A stretch of 64,000 nucleotides of DNA, taken from assembly GCA_013391385.1 (NCBI GenBank), contig JACBFI010000011.1:1-64000 (forward strand), read 5' to 3'. Numbering within the stretch: the stretch's first letter is position 1; every line of letters begins with the position of its first letter. Positions 43,953-51,000 of this stretch are shown in pieces. Under the pieces are notes generated by a model. That model had not been told where the DNA came from. It searched no databases and saw nothing but the letters and a program-made list of their open reading frames with translations. The stretch comes from Sediminibacterium sp. Gen4. GTDB taxonomy: Bacteria; Bacteroidota; Bacteroidia; Chitinophagales; Chitinophagaceae. Position numbers and translations under genes: made by a program.

Positions 43953-43972
43953 GGGCGGTATTACTACCGCCC
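43953..43972 (-). terminator. Hairpin directly after precursor 2
   Basis: GGGCGGTA-GTAA-TACCGCCC is a perfect 8-bp stem on the minus strand, followed by TAATTTTCTTTT. It lies 18 nt after the precursor stop and 12 nt before the TlpA ATG, so it probably ends or protects most precursor transcripts and lets only some reach the downstream genes. Confidence 0.7.
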
Positions 43973-43990
43973 ATCGTTTATAAGTATGCA

Positions 43991-44191
43991 CTAAGTTGTT
44001 ACATCGTGGCAAGATCCTCCATTTGTACAATAGGTATTTATATCGTCCACCATTGTTTGTGGAGTAGGGGTACTTCTATATTCCCAAGTACCTGGCATGC
44101 CAGTACAAGAGCAGACCCATGTACCTCCTCCGATTTTTTTTTGCGCATCTCTATCTAACAATAAACCTAATTTTTCCATTTTTAGATTCAT
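43991..44191 (-). CDS. Double-glycine-leader peptide precursor 2 (4 Cys in core)
   Basis: A 66-residue precursor. Residues 1-23 are the leader, ending QKKIGGG; the GG site is the expected C39 cut. The 43-residue core is TWVCSCTGMPGT... through TYCTNGGSCHDVTT and has four Cys, enough for two disulfides. The leader is clearly homologous to that of precursor 1 (shared K-M, G-L-x-L, R-x-A-x-K-K-I-x-G-G), while the cores are unrelated. No lanthipeptide or rSAM modifying enzyme is encoded beside it. Activity (toxin, signal or other) is unknown. Confidence 0.82.
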   Translation of the reverse strand: MNLKMEKLGLLLDRDAQKKIGGGTWVCSCTGMPGTWEYRSTPTPQTMVDDINTYCTNGGSCHDVTT

Positions 44192-44345
44192 AAGTATGAT
44201 TTTTAGCTACTTTGGTTTTGAAAGTAGCGGTTAAAAATGATCCTGCAGCTTAAAGCATCAGCAGATGATTGGCTGGCTCAATCACTCGTTCGTCAACAAG
44301 TGTAGTACCATTGAGCTTCTCTTTCCGGGTACTATTCGAAAAGAA
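44192..44345 (-). ncRNA. Structured 5' leader of precursor 2
   Basis: On the minus strand the leader has helix A CACTTGTT-GACG-AACGAGTG, long-range helix B GCTCAAT with ATTGAGC enclosing A, helix C TAGTACC with GGTACTA interleaved with B, and hairpin D GCTACTTT / AAAGTAGC (44212-44234) 20 nt before the ATG. All four also form in the leader of precursor 1, with compensatory changes in A, B and D. A 21-nt block between B and D is identical in both (begins ATCTGCTGATGC). Likely a cis-regulatory RNA; its signal is unknown. Confidence 0.65.
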
Positions 44346-44369
44346 ATCTGGTTAATACTCCCTAAAGGA

Positions 44370-44445
44370 ACAAAATAACTTACATCATTCATTTGATATA
44401 CTTTGGATATTTCATAGCCCTTAATAAAAATTGTAGGATATGGTT
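44370..44445 (-). pseudogene. Fossil of the 3' end of a VKOR-thioredoxin gene
   Basis: On the minus strand this reads YPTIFIKGYEISKVYQMNDVSYF, matching the C-terminal end of the intact protein (TPTIFINGYQLPKTYQIKDISYF). No start or upstream coding part remains. It stands at the same place before leader and precursor 2 as the intact gene stands before leader and precursor 1, marking a tandem module duplication. Confidence 0.85.
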
Positions 44446-44457
44446 TTAGAAAAACTA

Positions 44458-45612
44458 TTACGATTTATTTATAAGTCGTTTTAATGCGACCTCAAGAGTT
44501 TCATCTGCTCCAGATTTCCAAACAATTTTACCATCTTGTCCAATAAGCATTCCTGAAGGAATCGGATTATTCACATTATCGTAATTATCTTCGATCTCTT
44601 TATTTGCGAGTATATTATACCAGTTCCCTATATCATCTTTTACTATTGCAGCTTTCCATTGTTCAATATCTTTATCAATTGAAATTGTTAGTATTTCAAG
44701 TCCATAAGAATGATACTGATTAAATATTTTTTTTAGATTAGGAATTTGCTCTCTACAGGGTATGCACCAACTAGCCCAGAAGTCAATATATAAATATTTA
44801 CCTCTAAAATCTAATAAAGCAACATTCTTACCCCTGATATCTTGCGCTTTAAAATTATAAGGAATATTCCCTATTACGTTTTGTTCAAGTTGCTTAAACA
44901 AATCTGCAATAAAAACACCATTTATACTCTTTTGTATCCTAGTTGTCAGTTTTTGAAATATTCTTTTGGCTGAATCAACAGGTAATTGTTTTACTTGAGT
45001 GTAAAAAAAATATGGACTAACATATGAATCAGGGTGAGTTAGAACAAATGAAATGACCGCTTGTCTCATCTCCTCTCTTTCTGGTTTTAACTGCTCTATA
45101 AATTCATTAGCTTTTTGCTGAGCCAACTCTTTATCTTCATTTGTGATTGCAATTTTATAAGCATCATTCGCAAGAGCTATTTGTTTGTACAAATTTTTGT
45201 ACCTCGCTTTAATAGAGTTTAAACTGATTTTTAAATTATCATATTCATTTTGTGTTCTTGAACCATCGAGCTTCGCAAGTGCATAATTGTTTTCGACAAG
45301 TTCAATTTTTTGAACTGTAGGTTCAAGAAATATTTCAGTGTAGTTAACATTTTCATAATCAATCATTCTAGTATATCCCTTAATTGTTGCGAAAACAGGC
45401 TCAGGTATTTCACCCTCAAACTGAAAATTTCCGTTTTTTAAAAAGGCAGTATCGCGTATAAATTTTCCGAAACTATTAGTGTATGCCAGTATAATATATC
45501 CAGTATCACGATTATTGACTATTCCCTTGAGTATAAATTTATTTACACTTAGGTTTTGAGAGTACGTCATTGCGACATGCATACAGCATGCTGTTAAAAT
45601 AAATGCTTTCAT
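44458..45612 (-). CDS. TlpA-like thioredoxin protein with DUF4369-like domain (copy 1)
   Basis: A 384-residue secreted protein (signal MKAFILTACCMHVAMTYSQ). The N-terminal part (about 25-110, LKGIVNNRDTGYIILAYTNSFGKFIRDTAFLKNG region) looks like the DUF4369 domain that often precedes TlpA domains in this phylum; a helical linker follows. The thioredoxin domain has Cys283 and Cys286 in FWASWCIPCREQIP. It probably acts on disulfides of the exported peptides. It follows precursor 1 on the same strand. Confidence 0.9.
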   Translation of the reverse strand: MKAFILTACCMHVAMTYSQNLSVNKFILKGIVNNRDTGYIILAYTNSFGKFIRDTAFLKNGNFQFEGEIPEPVFATIKGYTRMIDYENVNYTEIFLEPTVQKIELVENNYALAKLDGSRTQNEYDNLKISLNSIKARYKNLYKQIALANDAYKIAITNEDKELAQQKANEFIEQLKPEREEMRQAVISFVLTHPDSYVSPYFFYTQVKQLPVDSAKRIFQKLTTRIQKSINGVFIADLFKQLEQNVIGNIPYNFKAQDIRGKNVALLDFRGKYLYIDFWASWCIPCREQIPNLKKIFNQYHSYGLEILTISIDKDIEQWKAAIVKDDIGNWYNILANKEIEDNYDNVNNPIPSGMLIGQDGKIVWKSGADETLEVALKRLINKS

Positions 45613-45749
45613 TCTAAAAAATAAGGTTCATAATTTTAAGCACTTTGTTAGAATCAAATTTAAATAACCCCACATCAACTCTACAAACTCGTGTAATAAT
45701 TTTGAAAATAAGGTATAGTTTAACTCTTCATATCTTAAGTAATAAATAT

Positions 45750-45786
45750 AGTCAGAGCAAAATAGAATTTTTATTTTGCTCTGACT
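45750..45786 (-). terminator. Hairpin directly after precursor 1
   Basis: A perfect 15-bp stem (AGTCAGAGCAAAATA with its complement) closes a 7-nt loop 8 nt after the precursor 1 stop. The T-richness beyond it is moderate. Same position as the hairpin behind precursor 2. Confidence 0.65.
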
Positions 45787-45793
45787 GCTACAT

Positions 45794-46018
45794 CTAAGGA
45801 GTTTGGCACATTTTATCTTGTCCTGGTTTACTTCCAGAGCCATTTCCTGCGTCATCGCAAGTTCCGCATGAACCAGAACAAGTGACACCAGTTCCTGTTC
45901 CACAATAAACATTACAACAACCGCCAGAGGCACTAGACCCACAATTCGCGCCCCCAACGATTTTTTTCATAGCATTTCTGCTCAATTGGAGTCCAAAATT
46001 TTTCATTTTTTGTTTCAT
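45794..46018 (-). CDS. Double-glycine-leader peptide precursor 1 (8 Cys in core)
   Basis: A 74-residue precursor. The 23-residue leader ends MKKIVGG. The 51-residue core begins ANCGSSASGGCCNVYCG and is rich in Gly, Ser and Cys, with eight Cys that could make four disulfides. It is flanked upstream by the VKOR-thioredoxin gene (disulfide formation) and downstream by a TlpA protein. A longer ORF in another frame over the same region is a shadow. Role unknown; a secreted antimicrobial or signalling peptide is plausible. Confidence 0.85.
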   Translation of the reverse strand: MKQKMKNFGLQLSRNAMKKIVGGANCGSSASGGCCNVYCGTGTGVTCSGSCGTCDDAGNGSGSKPGQDKMCQTP

Positions 46019-46186
46019 AAATAAAATTTTTCGCTATTCCTTTTTTAAAATAGCAATTAAGAAATTTTCTGTCAGCTTTAAGCATCAGCAGATAATTGGC
46101 TCACCCAACTACTTATTCGTCAATAAGTATAGTACCATCGGGCTTTTCTTGTCGGGTACTAAGCGAGAAGAAATATTTTTCTTCTT
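46019..46186 (-). ncRNA. Structured 5' leader of precursor 1
   Basis: On the minus strand: helix A TACTTATT-GACG-AATAAGTA, helix B GCCCGAT with GTTGGGT, helix C TAGTACC with GGTACTA, and hairpin D GCTATTTT / GGAATAGC just before the ATG. Helix B holds three G-T pairs that become Watson-Crick pairs in the other copy. Because C and B are interleaved, they form either a pseudoknot or alternative folds, as regulatory leaders do. Confidence 0.65.
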
Positions 46187-47824
46187 CTAAGAGATAAAAT
46201 AGCTTATATCTTTTATTTGATAAGTTTTAGGTAATTGGTAACCATTAATAAAAATGGTCGGTGTAAATTGAATATCAACCTCATCACACCATGCTTTCAT
46301 TTTGCTAAGTTTTTCATTTTGTTTTATGAGTTCCCCATTCATAGGGTATTTAGCTGCAAAAGCATCATAGTCTTTTTGAGATGCTAAATACCAGTCGTCC
46401 AATGCTTGATATGTAATATGTTCATCTCCTTTTTCAGCAATAGCTAATAAATGTTTTACCGGCTTTGCAGCCCTATCATTTTCATTATTGGTGGCAGTAA
46501 AAATAATTTGGGCTTTTACTTCAGGATTTTGTTCTATAATTTTATCTAATTCTGGATGTGCTGTTGCGCAAGGTCCACAATAAGGGTTGCACACCTTAAC
46601 AATGGTATGTTTGGCTTGGGGGTTGCCAATTGTTATGCCTAAGCCATCTGTTGAATTGTCAATGATAGATGGTTGTTTATACAGTAGTGACCAAAATACC
46701 TCATCATTATACTTTAATTGTAGGTAATTTCTTTTTTCGTATTTAGATGCTTGTACCCTTTTTAAAATAGGTTTCAATAAAAACCAAATGGTAATGGGTA
46801 TGACTATTGCTAAAGCGATTGAAATTATATTGGAAGCTAGTATAGCTTTTATAGCTGGTAATGATATTTCGGAATTAATGGCAACTAACAATCCTTCTGA
46901 AAATAATACACCCTGCACCATTAAACAAAGTACACACCATTGTTTGGCTACCTTCGCTTGGTAATACAATGAGAAGATAATATAAGGCAGTGCCAGTAAA
47001 GAAAACAAACTCAATAAGGGTAATACTGTATTTATTCCCACAAAAGCTGCCACCAATAGAGACCCTGCAAAATAAATAAAGCCAACTTCACTCCATGTAA
47101 TTAGCCCCCAAAGAGTTGCCGCTTTGGTATTTAATACTGCACTACAATTGGCTTTTTGTATACCCGAACAGATTTGTTTTAATAAGGGGTTACCCTTATC
47201 AATGTCGTACCAAAGAAGTAAAACTGAAGCTGCCAAACCTATTAATTTTGCTAATAAATACGTGGTAGCAACTAAAGTAACCGTACCATTTATATAAGGT
47301 ATCAATATGGCAGCTAAAAGTACGAGAGGGATTAGTGTATAAAAACACTTTTGTACTAATAAGCGATTTAATTTTTTATGATAGTCAGGTTCCCCCGAAA
47401 ACTCATTGGCTTCTGCTACCAAAATAGTCTCTGTCCATAATTTCAGAAACTCATCCTTAGTAATAATTTTCTTCTTCCCATTTTGGTTAATGATAGTTAG
47501 TTTCTCACCCATCAACTTTACTACTGTTACAAAAACTCCATTTTTATAGGTAGTAATAAATGGGATAGGTATTTCGTGCAATTTGTCAGCTACTGTTTGA
47601 ATTGCTATGCTTTCTACTTTCCATTTTTGTAATGAATCTGAAATAGATAAAAAACTGGGATAATCAGGATGAGCTTGCAAGGTATCATTAATGGTATGCA
47701 GGTTAACTTTCACTTTCAGCTGCTTTAATAGAGCAGCTACCGCTAATACCTGGTTTTCATACAAGCTTTTAAATAATACACCCGATAGCATAATCTTAAT
47801 TGAGTGATTAAACTTCCAAGTCAT
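46187..47824 (-). CDS. C39-like / VKOR / DsbA-type thioredoxin fusion protein
   Basis: A 545-residue membrane protein. Residues about 20-140 look like a C39 peptidase domain (YENQVLAVAALLKQL, HPDYPSFLSISDSLQKW) but have no catalytic Cys, so it could bind leader peptides without cutting. Residues about 160-355 are a VKOR domain with Cys219/Cys227 and the quinone-side pair Cys297/Cys300 (KQWCVLC). Residues about 370-545 are a DsbA-like domain with Cys416/Cys419 (NPYCGPC). It should oxidise peptide thiols and pass electrons to quinone. The start could also be Met12 of MLSGVLF. The upstream control region faces the response regulator. Confidence 0.88.
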   Translation of the reverse strand: MTWKFNHSIKIMLSGVLFKSLYENQVLAVAALLKQLKVKVNLHTINDTLQAHPDYPSFLSISDSLQKWKVESIAIQTVADKLHEIPIPFITTYKNGVFVTVVKLMGEKLTIINQNGKKKIITKDEFLKLWTETILVAEANEFSGEPDYHKKLNRLLVQKCFYTLIPLVLLAAILIPYINGTVTLVATTYLLAKLIGLAASVLLLWYDIDKGNPLLKQICSGIQKANCSAVLNTKAATLWGLITWSEVGFIYFAGSLLVAAFVGINTVLPLLSLFSLLALPYIIFSLYYQAKVAKQWCVLCLMVQGVLFSEGLLVAINSEISLPAIKAILASNIISIALAIVIPITIWFLLKPILKRVQASKYEKRNYLQLKYNDEVFWSLLYKQPSIIDNSTDGLGITIGNPQAKHTIVKVCNPYCGPCATAHPELDKIIEQNPEVKAQIIFTATNNENDRAAKPVKHLLAIAEKGDEHITYQALDDWYLASQKDYDAFAAKYPMNGELIKQNEKLSKMKAWCDEVDIQFTPTIFINGYQLPKTYQIKDISYFIS

Positions 47825-47845
47825 TCATGAAATGACCAAATTCAT

Positions 47846-47868
47846 GTAGGGGCATATTTCTACCCTAC
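47846..47868. promoter_or_regulatory. Candidate operator 1 in the divergent promoter
   Basis: GTAGGG and CCCTAC are 6-bp inverted arms 11 nt apart. The equivalent place in the left copy has a better palindrome, GGGTATA-TT-TATACCC. A NarL-type regulator gene starts about 175 nt away, so it is the obvious candidate binder. Confidence 0.45.
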
Positions 47869-47907
47869 TGAATGAATTACATAAAATCACCTATAAAATT
47901 TTGATTA

Positions 47908-47924
47908 GGGGTAGAAAATACCCC
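47908..47924. promoter_or_regulatory. Candidate operator 2, running into a C10 tract
   Basis: GGGGTA-GAAAA-TACCCC is a perfect 6-5-6 dyad. Its right arm is part of a run of ten C (47921-47930), a potential slippage site between operator and promoter. Confidence 0.45.
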
Positions 47925-48043
47925 CCCCCCTCTCTAATATTTAATTTAACATAATTCACATTCATATTTATGGAAATGGTTATATTTTGCGTCTAGCTAT
48001 CAACCCCCATTGATAGTAAAATCATAAGATAAAAGAATTCGTA

Positions 48044-48682
48044 ATGATATCGTTAATGATGTGCGATGATCATGTGATGCTACGCGACATGATATTGGGG
48101 GTTTTAGAAAAAGAACATGGATTTTCTGTTTGTGGAAGAGTACAAAGCGGTGAGGATTGTATTCGTCAAATTGAACAAGGTAGTATACCTGACCTTCTCA
48201 TTTTAGACATTAGTTTACCCGAAATGCCGGGTTATGAAGTAGCCAGATACTTAAGAGAAAAGTTCCCGCAAATTAAAATACTGGTATTCTCAATTATCAC
48301 TGATTATGCCGCTGTAAAAGCAATGATACGTTTTGGAGTTGATGGGTTTGCATTTAAAGATATTACGCCATCGTCTATCGCATCCATCATACATTCAATA
48401 ATGGCTGGTGAAACATACTACCCTCCGGATTTTATGTTTACAGCCCAAGAAATTGAAGCCATAAAAACAACCGCGATTCCTTGGGCTGAACATATTACCC
48501 AAAGAGAAATGACGGCAGTAAAATTATTAGCGAAAGACTTGTCAAGAAAACAAGTTGCCTATCAAATGGGTATATCACCATCTGTTGTAAACAAAAAAAT
48601 TGACAATATTTTCAAAAAAACTGGACATAGAACCACTCTTTCTGTTGTTGATTTTTTAAAAAGAGTAGGAATTTTATCCTGA
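48044..48682 (+). CDS. NarL/LuxR-type response regulator, orphan
   Basis: A 212-residue regulator. The receiver domain has the acidic pair Asp8/Asp9, phospho-acceptor Asp55 (LLILDISLPEMPG), Ser83 and Lys105 (FAFKDIT). The C-terminal helix-turn-helix (about 145-205) reads ITQREMTAVKLLAKDLSRKQVAYQMGISPSVVNKKIDNIF. No histidine kinase is adjacent. It is divergent from the peptide locus and is the likely controller of the dyads between them. A TATATTTTG box at 47981-47989 may be its -7 element. Confidence 0.9.
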   Translation: MISLMMCDDHVMLRDMILGVLEKEHGFSVCGRVQSGEDCIRQIEQGSIPDLLILDISLPEMPGYEVARYLREKFPQIKILVFSIITDYAAVKAMIRFGVDGFAFKDITPSSIASIIHSIMAGETYYPPDFMFTAQEIEAIKTTAIPWAEHITQREMTAVKLLAKDLSRKQVAYQMGISPSVVNKKIDNIFKKTGHRTTLSVVDFLKRVGILS

Positions 48683-48770
48683 TCGAAAAATACACTATAG
48701 TTTATTCCATAAGGCTTAACCACTTTCATATTCCTCCGTTCCATATTTCTTATTCTACATTTATATTCTC

Positions 48771-49502
48771 TCACCTTTTCTCAAACAACCACCACAATCT
48801 TCTTCTCGGTTTCACGGTATAGTTTTTTCGGACATAGGTTTTGATATAGTCCATGGCTTCATTTACATCATCCGTGAGGAATAACAACTTTTTATCTTCT
48901 GGTGAAATGGTGCCATGTTTCGCCATATCATCAATACTGTCTAGTAATGGCTGGAAATAGTCTTTACCCAATAATACAATCGGAAAATCATTGATGACTT
49001 TGGTTTGCGCCAATGTGAGTGTTTCAAAAAATTCATCCATTGTACCAAATCCTCCCGGCATAATGATAAATGCGTAGGAATATTTTACCAGCAACACTTT
49101 TCTGATAAAGAAGTAGTCAAAAGTGATCCATTTATGCATGTAAGGATTGGGATATTGTTCAAATGGAAGCTTAATATTACACCCTACAGATTGTCCGCCA
49201 CTCTCATAAGCTCCCTTATTGGCTGCTTCCATAATACCCGGACCACCACCGGTCATGGTAGTAAATCCAAGTTCTGCGATTTTTTTTCCAACCTCGACTG
49301 CCTGCTGATAATAAGGATGGTCTTCTTTAAAACGCGCAGATCCAAATACAGTAATACAAGGGCCTACAAAGTGAAGCGTACGAAAACCTTTGATAAACTG
49401 TCGGAAAATTTGCCAAGCAAAAGCCAACTCATTGATCCTGGGCTTCGGTCCATCCAAATACACGGATTCTTTTGCGGGAATGATCCTTTCTGTTTTATTC
49501 AT
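48771..49502 (-). CDS. LOG family protein (TIGR00730-type, cytokinin riboside phosphoribohydrolase-like)
   Basis: A 243-residue Rossmann-like protein with the family signature PGGFGTMDEFFE (about 155-166) and TMTGGGPGIMEAANKGAYE (about 79-97). LOG enzymes cleave nucleoside 5'-monophosphates at the N-glycosidic bond; the bacterial role is often nucleotide salvage. Its last codons (WWLFEKR) lie in the 20-bp sequence that is repeated at 38354-38373 on the other side of the peptide island. Confidence 0.9.
   Translation of the reverse strand: MNKTERIIPAKESVYLDGPKPRINELAFAWQIFRQFIKGFRTLHFVGPCITVFGSARFKEDHPYYQQAVEVGKKIAELGFTTMTGGGPGIMEAANKGAYESGGQSVGCNIKLPFEQYPNPYMHKWITFDYFFIRKVLLVKYSYAFIIMPGGFGTMDEFFETLTLAQTKVINDFPIVLLGKDYFQPLLDSIDDMAKHGTISPEDKKLLFLTDDVNEAMDYIKTYVRKNYTVKPRRRLWWLFEKR
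48773..48792 (+). repeat. Right 20-bp direct repeat flanking the peptide island
   Basis: ACCTTTTCTCAAACAACCAC, the 3' end of the LOG gene read on the plus strand, is 19/20 identical to 38354-38373. The two copies bracket 10.4 kb that contain all the peptide-locus genes. Confidence 0.75.
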
Positions 49503-49583
49503 ATCTATCCTTATATTGATGAAATTTCAAATTAGCACAAAATTTGCTGTAATAATAAACAGTTAAACATCCTTAACATTTTT

Positions 49584-50990
49584 ATGAGAAAATTTTACTA
49601 CGTCATCATATGCATGGTTTGCTTACTATCGGTATCCGCACAAAAAAAAGTATTACTGGAACAATTCAGAACTTTCTCAATGATTGGTCCGGTCATGCAG
49701 TATTTAAACCAAGAAGAAACCAAAGCTGTATTGCTCAAACAATTGAACAATAGCTTACTGAAATATAAAAATGCACAGCTGATTGATCAAGATTTTCGCA
49801 TGACAGTCTTACCCGAATTGAAACCAACCAACCCTACTGATCTACCATTTACCATAGCAGATAGCAGTACATGGCACATGTACCTTGATTTATATGAATT
49901 TGAAACAAACACTTTTTATTACGTACATCCAGAATACAAGGAAGATTCTGCATTATTCAAAAGAACAGCTTCCGTATTTGACTTAACAGTTTTATTGACC
50001 GATTGGAAAAAAGATATCATACTAAAAGAGTTCATCACCATCTGTATCACCCGAGGTAGTAGTAATGGTTTTGGCATCCAAGCATCTAGCCCTTCACTAA
50101 GTAATAGAGGATTTACAGACATGCTGAATTACGCTCTTGAACGTGTCTTGGATCCGGAAAATAAAGTAGGATTGATGGAGATAAAAGCAGCACCGGTATT
50201 CTATGCTGATAACTTTCTACTCCCTATCATCAGTAATTATCCTGTCATACAAGTGAGCAACAAAAATAATATTGCCTCTTACAAAAGGGATCAAACTGAC
50301 GAGATCATACGATTGGGTGAACCCTTTTATGAAGAACTCATTACGAAAGGGAAAAATAAAAACGTTGCAGATAAATCTATTATTAGTACCGCTATCAATA
50401 GTACAGGTAGACAAAACAGTTCTGATTTTGTACATGCAAGACAAGAAACTAGAGATGTATTGAGGGATAAAAATTATACCTTAAAAATGCTGATTGAGAT
50501 CAACCCCATCTTTAATTATAAAAATGAAGACGAAGTATTTACCGGTTTTATGCCCGATTCTTTACATTTTTTATTGAAAGATCAAGATACGATCGCCAAA
50601 TTCAAGATTATCAAAAACACCGGTTTGGTAGTAGGGGATAAATTGGTTTTAAAAACAAAGAATATTGGTTTAGGAGCAGAAAATAGAACGATCTATTTGA
50701 ATAAACTCAGCAATGGCTATGATAGCACCAGTATTTATTTAATGGATCCTGCTGAAGTTTCAAGAAAAATTTTTTCAGAATACGTCATTACCGGACTCAT
50801 ACACAATCAGCCTTTCACAATTATGTGTAGCAATAGGAATACCCTAAAGGAATTTTATCTGAACCAAGATAATATAGCTGTTGCCATGGGTAAATTTTTA
50901 CCGGAAAGAATTGCTGTTTTTGATGCATCTTTAGACAAGGAAATATTGAATCAGTTAATGATGATTGGGTTTTCCCGTCTCTTACGATAA
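49584..50990 (+). CDS. Secreted protein of unknown function, 468 aa
   Basis: A signal peptide (MRKFYYVIICMVCLLSVSAQ) is followed by a beta-rich region beginning KKVLLEQFRTFSMIGPVMQYLNQEET. I do not recognise a family. The central part (about 215-300) is Asn/Lys-rich, and the last third has regular beta strands (LLKDQDTIAKFKIIKNTGLVVGDKL region). No Cys-rich or catalytic motif is visible. It is followed 10 nt later by xth, so they may be co-transcribed, although the functions look unrelated. Confidence 0.6.
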   Translation: MRKFYYVIICMVCLLSVSAQKKVLLEQFRTFSMIGPVMQYLNQEETKAVLLKQLNNSLLKYKNAQLIDQDFRMTVLPELKPTNPTDLPFTIADSSTWHMYLDLYEFETNTFYYVHPEYKEDSALFKRTASVFDLTVLLTDWKKDIILKEFITICITRGSSNGFGIQASSPSLSNRGFTDMLNYALERVLDPENKVGLMEIKAAPVFYADNFLLPIISNYPVIQVSNKNNIASYKRDQTDEIIRLGEPFYEELITKGKNKNVADKSIISTAINSTGRQNSSDFVHARQETRDVLRDKNYTLKMLIEINPIFNYKNEDEVFTGFMPDSLHFLLKDQDTIAKFKIIKNTGLVVGDKLVLKTKNIGLGAENRTIYLNKLSNGYDSTSIYLMDPAEVSRKIFSEYVITGLIHNQPFTIMCSNRNTLKEFYLNQDNIAVAMGKFLPERIAVFDASLDKEILNQLMMIGFSRLLR

Positions 50991-51000
50991 ACAGACAGCT

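Larger units (their letters stand above)
47819..47980. repeat. Right copy of the duplicated control region
   Basis: Aligned to 38521-38670 in the same orientation. It includes the first codons of the VKOR gene and the whole divergent promoter gap. It contains the two dyads annotated separately and a C10 run at 47921-47930 that the left copy lacks. Confidence 0.85.

Noticed and set aside
44270..44345. Open frame continuing from the VKOR fossil through the leader (…VPGKRSSMVLHLLTNE), similar to the matching frame in the other copy (…VPDKKSPMVLYLLTNK)
   Set aside because: The two copies differ equally at all three codon positions, and most differences fall as pair-preserving changes in helices, so conserved RNA structure explains the similarity better than coding. 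In the intact copy a stop codon precedes this stretch.
45628..45957. 109-aa frame overlapping precursor 1
   Set aside because: It is the same DNA in another frame; it lacks a leader, and the precursor frame has homologous leader and context.
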